Part shown: one piece after another, positions 8,568 to 16,807 of the stretch
Layout: each line of letters begins with the position of its first letter
Position numbering within the stretch: position 1 is the stretch's first letter
Source of the DNA: an uncultured Paludibacter sp.
Lineage (GTDB): Bacteria > Bacteroidota > Bacteroidia > Bacteroidales > Paludibacteraceae
Direction of reading: 5' to 3'
Assembly: GCA_937927845.1 (NCBI GenBank)
Contig: CALFXE010000214.1
Coordinates: forward strand, 1-45,441
DNA length: 45,441 bases
The notes under the pieces: model-generated
What the model was told of the DNA's origin: nothing
The model's input: only the letters and a program-made list of their open reading frames with translations
Database searches by the model: none
Translations under genes and position numbers: made by a program

Positions 8568-10322
8568 ATGTCAACAAAAGGAATAGTAAAAGGAATAATA
8601 TCTAACCTGGTAACTGTTGAAGTAGACGGACCGGTTGCACAAAATGAAATTGCGTACATTAATTTGGGTGACACCAAATTGATGGCTGAGGTGCTTAAAG
8701 TAAACGGCAATAAAACTTTTGTTCAGGTATTCGAAAGCACACGTGGATTGAAAATTGGAAATGAAGTGGAATTTACAGGTCATATGCTTGAAGTTACTTT
8801 AGGTCCTGGCTTATTATCTAAAAATTATGACGGACTACAGAATGATTTGGATAAGATGACCGGAATTTTCCTGAAGCGCGGTGAATATACCTATCCTCTT
8901 GATAAAGAGAAATTATGGCAATTTAAACCACTTGCTTCAGTAGGCGACGAAGTTATTGCAGGAACATGGCTTGGTGAGGTTGATGAGAATTTTCAGCCAC
9001 ATAAAATAATGGTTCCTTTTACATTTGAAGGTAGTTATAAAGTTAAAAGTGTTGTGTCTGCCGGAGAATATACAATAATGGATAAGATTGCTGTAATTAC
9101 TGATGCTGACGGTAAGGATATTAATGTGAATATGATTCAAAAGTGGCCAGTGAAAAAGCCTATAAATGTTCATGTTGATAAACCACGACCATTCAAATTG
9201 TTAGAAACAGGAGTTAGAATTATCGATACGGCAAATCCTATTGTTGAGGGAGGTACAGGATTTATTCCCGGTCCTTTTGGTACAGGTAAAACTGTTTTAC
9301 AGCATGCTATTTCTAAACAGGCTGAAGCTGATATTGTTGTGATAGCAGCTTGTGGTGAACGTGCAAATGAGGTTGTGGAAATCTTCGTTGAATTTCCTGA
9401 ATTGGAAGATCCGCATACCGGAAGAAAATTAATGGAGCGTACCATAATCATTGCAAATACATCTAATATGCCGGTTGCATCACGTGAAGCTTCGGTGTAT
9501 ACAGCAATGACAATATCCGAATATTATCGTGCAATGGGATTAAGAGTATTGATGATGGCAGATTCAACTTCACGCTGGGCGCAGGCTTTACGTGAGATGT
9601 CGAATCGTATGGAGGAATTACCCGGTCAGGATGCTTTCCCGATGGACTTATCAGCGATTATTGCAAACTTCTATTCGCGTGCAGGATATGTTCATTTAAG
9701 TAATGGTGAAGTAGGCTCGATAACATTTATAGGAACGGTTTCGCCTGCCGGTGGTAACTTAAAAGAGCCTGTAACAGAAGGTACGAAAAAAGCTGCCCGT
9801 TGTTTTTATGCACTTGAACAATCTCGTGCCGACCGCAAAAGATACCCTGCCGTAAATCCAATCGATAGTTATTCTAAATATATAGAATACCCTGAATTTG
9901 AGGAATATATCTCTAAAGTTATATCTCCAAACTGGACTACTTTAGTAAACGATATGAAAACTATCCTGCAAAGAGGAAAAGAAGTGCAAGAACAGATAAA
10001 TATTCTTGGTGATGATGGTGTACCTCTTGATTATCATGTTACTTTCTGGAAATCGGAAGTAATTGATTTTGTTATTTTACAACAGGATGCTTTTGATAAA
10101 GTTGATTCGGTATGTCCTCTCGAACGTCAGGAATATATGCTGAACTTAGTTATGGATATTTCTAATTCGACATTTGAATTTCATGGATTCTTAGATGTTA
10201 TGGATTATTTCAAAAGGGTAATTAATGTGTGTAAACAAATGAACTATTCTAAGTTTAAATCAGAACAGTTTTCTAATTACGAGAAAGAGTTACAATCTGT
10301 TTTAGCAGAAAGAAAAAGTTAA
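8568..10322 (+). CDS. ntpA: V-type ATP synthase/ATPase catalytic subunit A
   Basis: 584 residues, the usual length for subunit A. The Walker A loop GPFGTGKT lies at residues 235-242, followed by the conserved ACGERANEV and the Walker B/arginine-containing region LMMADSTSRWAQALRE. The long non-homologous insert that separates V/A-type A subunits from F-type beta is present at about 115-190. It hydrolyses or makes ATP in the A3B3 head. It is flanked by DUF2764 (19-bp gap) and subunit B (21-bp gap). Confidence 0.98.
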   Translation: MSTKGIVKGIISNLVTVEVDGPVAQNEIAYINLGDTKLMAEVLKVNGNKTFVQVFESTRGLKIGNEVEFTGHMLEVTLGPGLLSKNYDGLQNDLDKMTGIFLKRGEYTYPLDKEKLWQFKPLASVGDEVIAGTWLGEVDENFQPHKIMVPFTFEGSYKVKSVVSAGEYTIMDKIAVITDADGKDINVNMIQKWPVKKPINVHVDKPRPFKLLETGVRIIDTANPIVEGGTGFIPGPFGTGKTVLQHAISKQAEADIVVIAACGERANEVVEIFVEFPELEDPHTGRKLMERTIIIANTSNMPVASREASVYTAMTISEYYRAMGLRVLMMADSTSRWAQALREMSNRMEELPGQDAFPMDLSAIIANFYSRAGYVHLSNGEVGSITFIGTVSPAGGNLKEPVTEGTKKAARCFYALEQSRADRKRYPAVNPIDSYSKYIEYPEFEEYISKVISPNWTTLVNDMKTILQRGKEVQEQINILGDDGVPLDYHVTFWKSEVIDFVILQQDAFDKVDSVCPLERQEYMLNLVMDISNSTFEFHGFLDVMDYFKRVINVCKQMNYSKFKSEQFSNYEKELQSVLAERKS

Positions 10323-10343
10323 TTCGATAAAAGATATTTTAAT

Positions 10344-11660
10344 ATGGCAACAAAAGCTTTTCAAAAAATATATACCAAAATCACTCAAATTACTAAAGCA
10401 ACGTGTACGTTAAATGCATCGGGCATAGGTAATGAAGAATTAGCTACTGTTAATGGAAAGTTAGCTCAGGTAGTTAAGATTTATAATGATGAAGTTACGC
10501 TACAGGTGTTTGGTGGCACCGAAGGTATTCCTACCAATGCGGAAGTTGTTTTCTTAGGAAAATCTCCTTCTTTAAAGGTTAGCGACCAATTGGCAGGACG
10601 CTTCTTTAATTCTTTTGGCGACCCAATCGATGGCGGACCCGAAGTTGAAGGTGAAGAAAGAGAGATCGGTGGTCCATCTGTGAATCCGGTAAGACGTATG
10701 CAACCTTCTCAATTAATTGCGACAGGTATTGCCGGTATCGACTTGAACAACACTTTAGTTTCCGGTCAGAAAATACCTTTCTTTGCTGATCCCGACCAGC
10801 CTTTTAATCAAGTAATGGCGAGTGTTGCACTTCGTGCGAAAACAGACAAAATTATTCTTGGTGGAATGGGTTTGACAAATGATGATTATCTATATTTTAA
10901 GAATGTTTTTAATAATGCAGGCGTACTCGATCGTATCGTGAGTTTTGTAAATACAACTGAAAACCCACCGGTTGAGCGTTTGTTAATTCCTGACATGGCT
11001 CTTACAGCAGCAGAATATTTTGCGGTTGATAAGAATGAAAATGTATTGGTACTATTGACGGATATGACGTCTTATGCTGATGCACTTTCTATTGTGTCTA
11101 ACCGTATGGATCAAATTCCGTCAAAAGATTCGATGCCCGGTTCTTTGTATTCCGATCTTGCAAAAATATACGAGAAAGCGGTTCAGTTTCCTGCCGGAGG
11201 TTCAATCACAATTATTGCGGTAACAACTTTGTCGGGTGGCGATATTACTCATGCTATACCTGATAATACAGGGTATATCACTGAAGGTCAGCTCTTTTTG
11301 CGTCGTGATTCCGATATTGGAAAAGTTGTAGTTGACCCATTCAGATCATTATCACGCTTGAAACAATTAGTAATAGGTACAAAAACACGCGATGATCATC
11401 CACAGGTTATGAATGCTGCCGTACGTTTATATGCTGATGCTGCAAATGCAAAAACCAAACTTGAGAATGGTTTTGATTTGACGGATTATGACGAACGTGC
11501 ATTATCTTTCTCTAAGGATTATGCAGATAAGTTGCTTGCAATTGATGTCAATGTCGATACTAATCAGATGCTTGATATAACATGGGAGTTGTTTAAAGAA
11601 CATTTTACAAAAACTGAAGTTAATATTAAACAGGAGTTTGTAGAAAAATATTGGAAATAA
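10344..11660 (+). CDS. ntpB: V-type ATP synthase/ATPase regulatory subunit B
   Basis: 438 residues, close to the family norm of about 430-465. It has the nucleotide-binding fold without a Walker A lysine: the P-loop position reads GQKIPFFADPDQPFN. Further B-subunit signatures are LLTDMTSYADALSIVSNRMDQIPS and PAGGSITIIAVTTL. It alternates with subunit A in the hexameric head and supplies the arginine at the shared interface. It lies 13 bp upstream of subunit D. Confidence 0.97.
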   Translation: MATKAFQKIYTKITQITKATCTLNASGIGNEELATVNGKLAQVVKIYNDEVTLQVFGGTEGIPTNAEVVFLGKSPSLKVSDQLAGRFFNSFGDPIDGGPEVEGEEREIGGPSVNPVRRMQPSQLIATGIAGIDLNNTLVSGQKIPFFADPDQPFNQVMASVALRAKTDKIILGGMGLTNDDYLYFKNVFNNAGVLDRIVSFVNTTENPPVERLLIPDMALTAAEYFAVDKNENVLVLLTDMTSYADALSIVSNRMDQIPSKDSMPGSLYSDLAKIYEKAVQFPAGGSITIIAVTTLSGGDITHAIPDNTGYITEGQLFLRRDSDIGKVVVDPFRSLSRLKQLVIGTKTRDDHPQVMNAAVRLYADAANAKTKLENGFDLTDYDERALSFSKDYADKLLAIDVNVDTNQMLDITWELFKEHFTKTEVNIKQEFVEKYWK

Positions 11661-11673
11661 AGAGAAAATAAAA

Positions 11674-12282
11674 ATGGCAATACAATTTCAATATAACAAA
11701 ACATCGTTACAGGCTTTGGAGAAAAACCTGAAAATACGTGTGAGAGCACTTCCTACAATAAAAAACAAGGAGAGTGCTTTACGTGTTGAGGTAAAGAAAG
11801 CAAAAGATGAAAATTTGAAATTGGAGCAAGAGCTTGAAAGTCGCATTGCCTCCTATGATAAAACGGTTGCACTGTGGGGTGAGTTTGATTTATCTCTGAT
11901 AAAAGTGGAAGACGTAAAACTCAACGTAAAGAAAATTGCAGCAGTTCGTATACCAGTTTTAGAGGAAGTGATATATACTATCAAACCATACAGTATGTTT
12001 AATTCACCAAAATGGTTTGCAGATGGTATTGCATTATTAAAAGAATTAGCTCAAATTGGAATTGAACAAGTGTTTTGTGAGGAAAAAATAAAACTACTTG
12101 AGCATGCACGTAAAAAAACTACTCAAAAGGTAAATTTGTTTGAAAAAGTACAAATTCCGGGGTATGAAGATGCCATTTTAAAAATAAAGAGATTTATGGA
12201 AGATGAAGAAAACCTTTCGAAATCATCCCAGAAAATCGTAAAATCACGTCAGCAAAAACTCAAAGAGGAGGAAGTATTATGA
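11674..12282 (+). CDS. ntpD: V-type ATP synthase/ATPase subunit D (central shaft)
   Basis: 202 residues, typical for subunit D. It is nearly all helical: an N-terminal helix (FQYNKTSLQALEKNLKIRVR) and a C-terminal helix (about 150-200) would form the antiparallel coiled coil that turns inside the A3B3 head. Its stop overlaps the start of subunit I by 4 bp (ATGA at 12279-12282), pointing to translational coupling. In known enzymes the shaft is a D-F pair; no F gene is visible in this operon. Confidence 0.92.
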   Translation: MAIQFQYNKTSLQALEKNLKIRVRALPTIKNKESALRVEVKKAKDENLKLEQELESRIASYDKTVALWGEFDLSLIKVEDVKLNVKKIAAVRIPVLEEVIYTIKPYSMFNSPKWFADGIALLKELAQIGIEQVFCEEKIKLLEHARKKTTQKVNLFEKVQIPGYEDAILKIKRFMEDEENLSKSSQKIVKSRQQKLKEEEVL

Positions 12283-14093
12283 TAGTGAAGATGCGCAAAT
12301 ATTCATTTTTAGTATATCATAAAGTATACTTGGAATTTCTTGAAAAAATCAGGGAAATAGGAGTGCTGCATATTATCGAAAAAGCTGAAGGCGTATCTGA
12401 TAATGAGGAGTTAAGCAAACAAATGCAATTAAAGATTAAGTTAAATGCTTTGTTGAGACGACTAAAAAACGAATTACCCAAAGGTGCCGAAATAAGAGCA
12501 GTTGATTTGAATAGCGATGGAGCAAAGCTATTAGAAGAAATTGAAGCTAAATACAGTTCTTTAGAACTACAAAATCAGAAACTGCAATTACTTGATAGAG
12601 AAGCTGAAAGAATGGAAGTGTGGGGAGCTTTCTCGCAAAACAGATTAAATGATTTATACAAGTCGAACATTGAATTAAATTTCTACTGCTGTAATATCAG
12701 AAAGTTTGATCAGGAATGGGAGGTGCTATATAATGCTTTTGAAATTGACACTATTGGTACTCTACGATATTTTGTTACAGTAACAAAGCCGGGAACTACT
12801 ATTGATATCGATGCTGATCCTATTAAATTGAATGATAAGAATTCATTGGAATTAAGGAGTGAGATTGAAGAATGTAAAAGAGAAATTGTTGAAATTAAAC
12901 AAGAAATTCAGAATTTTACGATTGAACACTTTAATAATATCAAGTTATTCAATGAACAAATTTCAGGAAAAATTGATTTCACAAAGGTTATTTTAAATAC
13001 CACAAAAGAAGTTGATGATAGAATAATGCTTCTTGAAGGTTGGTGTCCGGAAGAAAATACACAAGCTTTAAACGAATACTTAGAAGCATCAGAAGTTTAT
13101 TACGAATCGGTTGAACCTGTTGAAGAAGATAAAGTTCCTATAAAGCTGAAAAACAACAAATTCGCAAGACTATACGAAATGATTGGTGAATTGTACGATT
13201 TACCTAATTATAATGAGATAGATCTAACACCGTTTTTTGCCCCATTTTTCTTGTTGTTTTTCGGTATGTGTGTTGGTGATATGGCTTATGGAATGTTGTT
13301 AGTTGCAGGAGCAATTTATCTGAGGATAAAAGCGTCACCACCAATGAAGCCTGTTTTTTCTTTAGCAATCTGGATGGGCGTGTCTACAATAGTATTAGGC
13401 TTTTTCTCGGGTACCTTTTTTGGATTCAGCCTTATGGATGTAAATATTCCCTGGATTGAGAAATTTAAAGCTTATATGCTCGATTCAAATAAGATTTTCT
13501 ATGCTTCTTTAATTATTGGTGCTGTTCAAATACTGTTCGGTATGATTATAAAAACAGTAGGCAGTGTTATCCGGTTTGGTTGGGCAGCAGCTCTTTCGTC
13601 TATTGGTTGGTTGTTGATAATCTTAGGCATGGGCGGTACATATGCAGCATCTTTGACAATGGATATCGAACCACATATTATACAATATTTATATTATGGA
13701 TTTGGCGGTGTGGGAGCTGTTTTGGTTTTCATTCTGAATAATGTTAAAAGAAATCCATTAATTAATGTTGGTGCAGGATTGTGGGATGCATATAATATGG
13801 CAACAGGAATTTTAGGTGATTTGCTTTCGTATATAAGACTTTTTGCTCTTGGAATTTGTTCGGGAGTAATGGGATTTGTATTCAATGACTTAGCAATTAA
13901 AATGAGTGGAGATATACCTGTACTTAATATTCTTATAATGATTTTGATTATGGCATTTGGTCATGGAATTAATATCTTTATGGCGGTGTTAGGAGCTTTT
14001 GTGCATCCAATGCGATTGACTTTCGTAGAGTTTTATAAAAATGCAGGATTTGAAGGTGGAGGAAAAAAATATAAACCATTTAAGCAAGTATAA
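12279..14093 (+). CDS. ntpI: V-type ATP synthase/ATPase membrane subunit I (a)
   Basis: 604 residues: a soluble N-terminal arm of coiled-coil and globular segments (about 1-315), then about seven to eight membrane helices. The essential ion-path arginine is visible as R520 in LLSYIRLFALGI. The motif DLTPFFAPFFLLFFGMCVGD that opens the membrane part is conserved in the family. It is a little shorter than many subunit I proteins (about 640-680). It forms the stator half-channels for ions and anchors the peripheral stalk. Its start overlaps the end of subunit D. Confidence 0.95.
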   Translation: MIVKMRKYSFLVYHKVYLEFLEKIREIGVLHIIEKAEGVSDNEELSKQMQLKIKLNALLRRLKNELPKGAEIRAVDLNSDGAKLLEEIEAKYSSLELQNQKLQLLDREAERMEVWGAFSQNRLNDLYKSNIELNFYCCNIRKFDQEWEVLYNAFEIDTIGTLRYFVTVTKPGTTIDIDADPIKLNDKNSLELRSEIEECKREIVEIKQEIQNFTIEHFNNIKLFNEQISGKIDFTKVILNTTKEVDDRIMLLEGWCPEENTQALNEYLEASEVYYESVEPVEEDKVPIKLKNNKFARLYEMIGELYDLPNYNEIDLTPFFAPFFLLFFGMCVGDMAYGMLLVAGAIYLRIKASPPMKPVFSLAIWMGVSTIVLGFFSGTFFGFSLMDVNIPWIEKFKAYMLDSNKIFYASLIIGAVQILFGMIIKTVGSVIRFGWAAALSSIGWLLIILGMGGTYAASLTMDIEPHIIQYLYYGFGGVGAVLVFILNNVKRNPLINVGAGLWDAYNMATGILGDLLSYIRLFALGICSGVMGFVFNDLAIKMSGDIPVLNILIMILIMAFGHGINIFMAVLGAFVHPMRLTFVEFYKNAGFEGGGKKYKPFKQV

Positions 14094-14141
14094 ATAAATT
14101 TTAAAATAATTATAAACAAATAATCTCAATAAAAACAAATT

Positions 14142-14588
14142 ATGGAACCTATTATTTTGGCGTATATCGGAATTGGTTTAATGGTCGGATTAGCCGGCGT
14201 TGGTAGCTCGATTGGTGTTACAATTACAGGAAATGCAGCAATTGGTGCATTGAAAAAGAACCCGGATGCTTTTGGTAACTACATGGTTTTAAGTGCATTG
14301 CCTGGAACACAGGGTTTGTATGGATTCTTAGGTTACTTTTTGCTACAATCACATCTCGACCCAAATATGACATGGGGAGCAGCAGCAGCAGTGTTTGGTG
14401 CAGGATTAACTTTAGCGTTAACAGGTTTAATATCAGCAATCCGTCAAGGACAAGTATGTGCAAATGGTATTGCAGGAATTGGTTCAGGCTATGACGTGTT
14501 CGGAAAGACAATGATATTAGCAGTGTTCCCAGAGCTATATGCAATTGTATCTTTGGCAGCAGTATTTATGATTGGCAACGCCCTTTAA
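14142..14588 (+). CDS. ntpK: V-type ATP synthase/ATPase rotor ring subunit K
   Basis: 148 residues with four predicted membrane helices arranged as two hairpins, the duplicated proteolipid of V-type rings. The carboxylate is kept only in the second hairpin (E131 in FPELYAI). The first hairpin has LPGTQG at 53-58 in the equivalent place. Aligned by eye with Enterococcus hirae NtpK, whose Na+ ligands are L61, T64, Q65, Q110 and E139, the matching residues here are L53, T56, Q57, Q102 and E131. That suggests Na+ rather than H+ translocation. It is the last gene of the operon and is followed by a strong terminator. Confidence 0.95.
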   Translation: MEPIILAYIGIGLMVGLAGVGSSIGVTITGNAAIGALKKNPDAFGNYMVLSALPGTQGLYGFLGYFLLQSHLDPNMTWGAAAAVFGAGLTLALTGLISAIRQGQVCANGIAGIGSGYDVFGKTMILAVFPELYAIVSLAAVFMIGNAL

Positions 14589-14605
14589 AAAATATCTTAA
14601 ATTGT

Positions 14606-14642
14606 TAAGAAGCTCAAACATGTATTGTGTTTGGGCTTCTTA
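14606..14642 (+). terminator. Strong intrinsic terminator of the V-ATPase operon
   Basis: TAAGAAGCTCAAACA (14606-14620) pairs with TGTTTGGGCTTCTTA (14628-14642) over 15 bp with one G.T wobble and a 7-nt loop. It begins 18 bp after the ntpK stop and is followed by T-rich sequence. Confidence 0.85.
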
Positions 14643-14645
14643 TTA

Positions 14646-14675
14646 TTGTAATGTCCGCTAAAAAAACTATTTTTG
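14646..14675 (+). promoter_or_regulatory. Bacteroidota-type promoter for the M23-dxr-rseP unit
   Basis: TTG (14646-14648), 19 bp spacer, then TATTTTTG (14668-14675), matching the -33/-7 consensus TTTG/TAnnTTTG. It starts right at the end of the V-ATPase terminator and lies 41 bp before the next start codon. Confidence 0.65.
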
Positions 14676-14716
14676 CGTGAGAAAAACTGAAGCAAGAATA
14701 GATAACTGACAAAAAA

Positions 14717-15583
14717 GTGAAGCTGAAAAAAAGTAAATGGAAAAACTTCATGCAGAAGATGCGTTTTCAATATCGTGTGTCGATAATGAATGAAAACACA
14801 CTTGAAGAAGCATGGTATATACGTTTATCGAGATTTTCAGTTTTTTTATACAGTTCTTTTCTTATTATTCTGACCTTTTTTATCCTAACATCATTGATAA
14901 TTTTCACACCTTTAAAATATTATCTGCCTGGATATGGAGGTGATATTGAACGCCTTGATGCAATAAATAAATCTATACAGATAGACTCGTTGTTAAATCA
15001 TATGGAGTTGCAAGCTGCATATTTAGATGTTATAAAAGGTATTGTTTCGGGTGATATAACTAATGATTCAGTTAATGTCAATGATTCAGTGTCTTTAAAG
15101 GAAAGGGCTGAAGTTTTAATTGAAAAATCGAAGGCGGAAAAAGAATTTGTTGATCGCTATGAATCGGAAGAGAAATATAATCTTTCTTCTCTACTCGGCA
15201 AAGAAACTAAGAAAGTATACGTGTTTTTCAAACCGGTTAAGGGAGTAATTTCATCCTCGTATGATCCTAAGAATAAGCAATATGGAGTGTCGATGGTTAC
15301 AGCATCACATGAAGCTGTGGTTAGTGTTCTTGCCGGAACTGTTATTTATACATCGTATTCATTTAATTATGGTTGGGTAATTCATATACAACATGATGAC
15401 AACTATTTATCGATTTATAAATACAATACTCAGATACTGAAGAAAGTTGGAGATACAGTGAAGTCCGGTGAAGTAATTGCATTTACAGGTAACGAAACAG
15501 AATTTAAAAATGAAAATCATTTTTATTTTGAACTCTGGAAACAAGGTCAGTCGGTCAACCCTGAAGATGTGATAATTTTTTAA
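14717..15583 (+). CDS. LytM/M23-fold protein with degenerate active site
   Basis: 288 residues with a GTG start; an ATG at 14750 is the alternative. A cytoplasmic basic N-terminus is followed by one membrane helix (about 42-64), a short linker and coiled region (75-155), and a C-terminal M23/LytM domain (168-288). The fold is recognisable from VSVLAGTVIYT, NYGWVIHIQHDDNYLSIYKY, VGDTVKSGEVIAF and HFYFELWKQGQSVNPE. The zinc-site residues are mostly lost: the HxGxD motif reads VSMVTAS (192-198), the Y-x-H motif reads IYKYN (233-237), and HxH reads HFY (268-270). It is therefore probably not a peptidase but a binding or activator protein of the EnvC/NlpD kind. It is 20 bp upstream of dxr. Confidence 0.8.
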   Translation: MKLKKSKWKNFMQKMRFQYRVSIMNENTLEEAWYIRLSRFSVFLYSSFLIILTFFILTSLIIFTPLKYYLPGYGGDIERLDAINKSIQIDSLLNHMELQAAYLDVIKGIVSGDITNDSVNVNDSVSLKERAEVLIEKSKAEKEFVDRYESEEKYNLSSLLGKETKKVYVFFKPVKGVISSSYDPKNKQYGVSMVTASHEAVVSVLAGTVIYTSYSFNYGWVIHIQHDDNYLSIYKYNTQILKKVGDTVKSGEVIAFTGNETEFKNENHFYFELWKQGQSVNPEDVIIF

Positions 15584-15603
15584 CTGATAATAATTAGTGA
15601 AAT

Positions 15604-16761
15604 TTGACAACTAATAAGAAGCATATAGCAATTTTTGGATCTACCGGTTCAATTGGAACACAAGCCTTGGAAGTCATAGCATCAAATAGTGATTTGTTTG
15701 AGGTATACGCAATTACTGCAGGAAATAATGTGGATTTATTGATTCGTCAGGCGCGTAAATTTCAGCCGGAAATTGTAGTTATTGCTAATGAGTTGTTGTA
15801 CCCGAAATTAAAAGAAGAACTGTCAGATTTACCGATAAAGACTTATTCAGGGGCAGAGGCAATAGCTCAAGTTGCAGCTATGGAGACAGTAGATATTGTG
15901 CTTACGGCTATGGTAGGTTTTTCCGGATTATTGCCTACGATTAATGCAGCGAAAGCCGGAAAAAGAATAGCTCTTGCCAATAAAGAAACTTTAGTTGTTG
16001 CAGGTGAACTTATCAATGATTTATGTCATAAATATGGTGCATCGATAATACCGGTTGATTCAGAACATTCCGCAATATTCCAATGCTTGACAGGTGAAGG
16101 TGATAATGCCATTGAGAAGCTTATTTTAACTGCATCCGGAGGTCCGTTCCGAACATATAATTGGAGTGATTTAGGTAATGTTACCCCTGCACAGGCATTA
16201 AAACATCCAAATTGGGATATGGGTGCAAAAATAACTATAGACTCGGCGAGCATGATGAATAAAGGCTTTGAAGTGATTGAAGCCAAATGGTTGTTTGGAG
16301 TAGATATTGAGCAAATTGATGTAATTGTACACCCTCAGTCAATTATTCATTCTATGGTTCAGTTTTCAGATGGATCAATTAAAGCACAAATGGGTCTGCC
16401 TGATATGAAACTACCAATTCAGTACGCTTTCACTTATCCCGATAGACTGCAAACGAATTTTCCAAGATTTGATTTTAGTCTATATCCGCATTTGACTTTT
16501 GAGAAGCCCGATATGGAAAGATTCAGAAACTTAGCATTTTCATATTATGCAATATCAAAGGGAGGTAATATGCCATGTATATTAAATGCAGCTAATGAGA
16601 TAGTTGTGTCAGCTTTTCTAAAAGAAAAAATCAGTTTTTTAGAAATGTCGGATATAATAGAAAAAGTTATGGATAAAGCATCATTTATATCTAACCCGGC
16701 ATACGAAGATTATTTAAAAACGGATTATGAAGTGAGACTTTTAACAGAAGAATTTGTTTAA
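15604..16761 (+). CDS. dxr: 1-deoxy-D-xylulose 5-phosphate reductoisomerase
   Basis: 385 residues, the normal length for Dxr. It makes 2-C-methyl-D-erythritol 4-phosphate in the MEP isoprenoid pathway, using NADPH and a divalent metal. The NADPH loop FGSTGSIG lies at 11-18. Metal/substrate motifs are PVDSEHSAIFQCL, LTASGGPFR and ITIDSASMMNKGFEVIEA. The start is a TTG at 15604; no ATG or GTG lies in frame between it and the upstream gene. rseP follows after 46 bp, so isoprenoid synthesis and envelope proteolysis genes share a unit with the LytM-like gene. Confidence 0.97.
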   Translation: MTTNKKHIAIFGSTGSIGTQALEVIASNSDLFEVYAITAGNNVDLLIRQARKFQPEIVVIANELLYPKLKEELSDLPIKTYSGAEAIAQVAAMETVDIVLTAMVGFSGLLPTINAAKAGKRIALANKETLVVAGELINDLCHKYGASIIPVDSEHSAIFQCLTGEGDNAIEKLILTASGGPFRTYNWSDLGNVTPAQALKHPNWDMGAKITIDSASMMNKGFEVIEAKWLFGVDIEQIDVIVHPQSIIHSMVQFSDGSIKAQMGLPDMKLPIQYAFTYPDRLQTNFPRFDFSLYPHLTFEKPDMERFRNLAFSYYAISKGGNMPCILNAANEIVVSAFLKEKISFLEMSDIIEKVMDKASFISNPAYEDYLKTDYEVRLLTEEFV

Positions 16762-16807
16762 TAGATTTAGCAAATTGAAGAATAAGAATTAATTTATATT
16801 TATACAA

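Noticed and set aside
9170..9451. Minus-strand open frame of 93 codons inside ntpA
   Set aside because: Shadow of the highly conserved Walker A region of subunit A; no independent signals.
14224..14544. Minus-strand open frame of 106 codons inside ntpK
   Set aside because: Antisense of the membrane helices of subunit K; no homology pattern or promoter.
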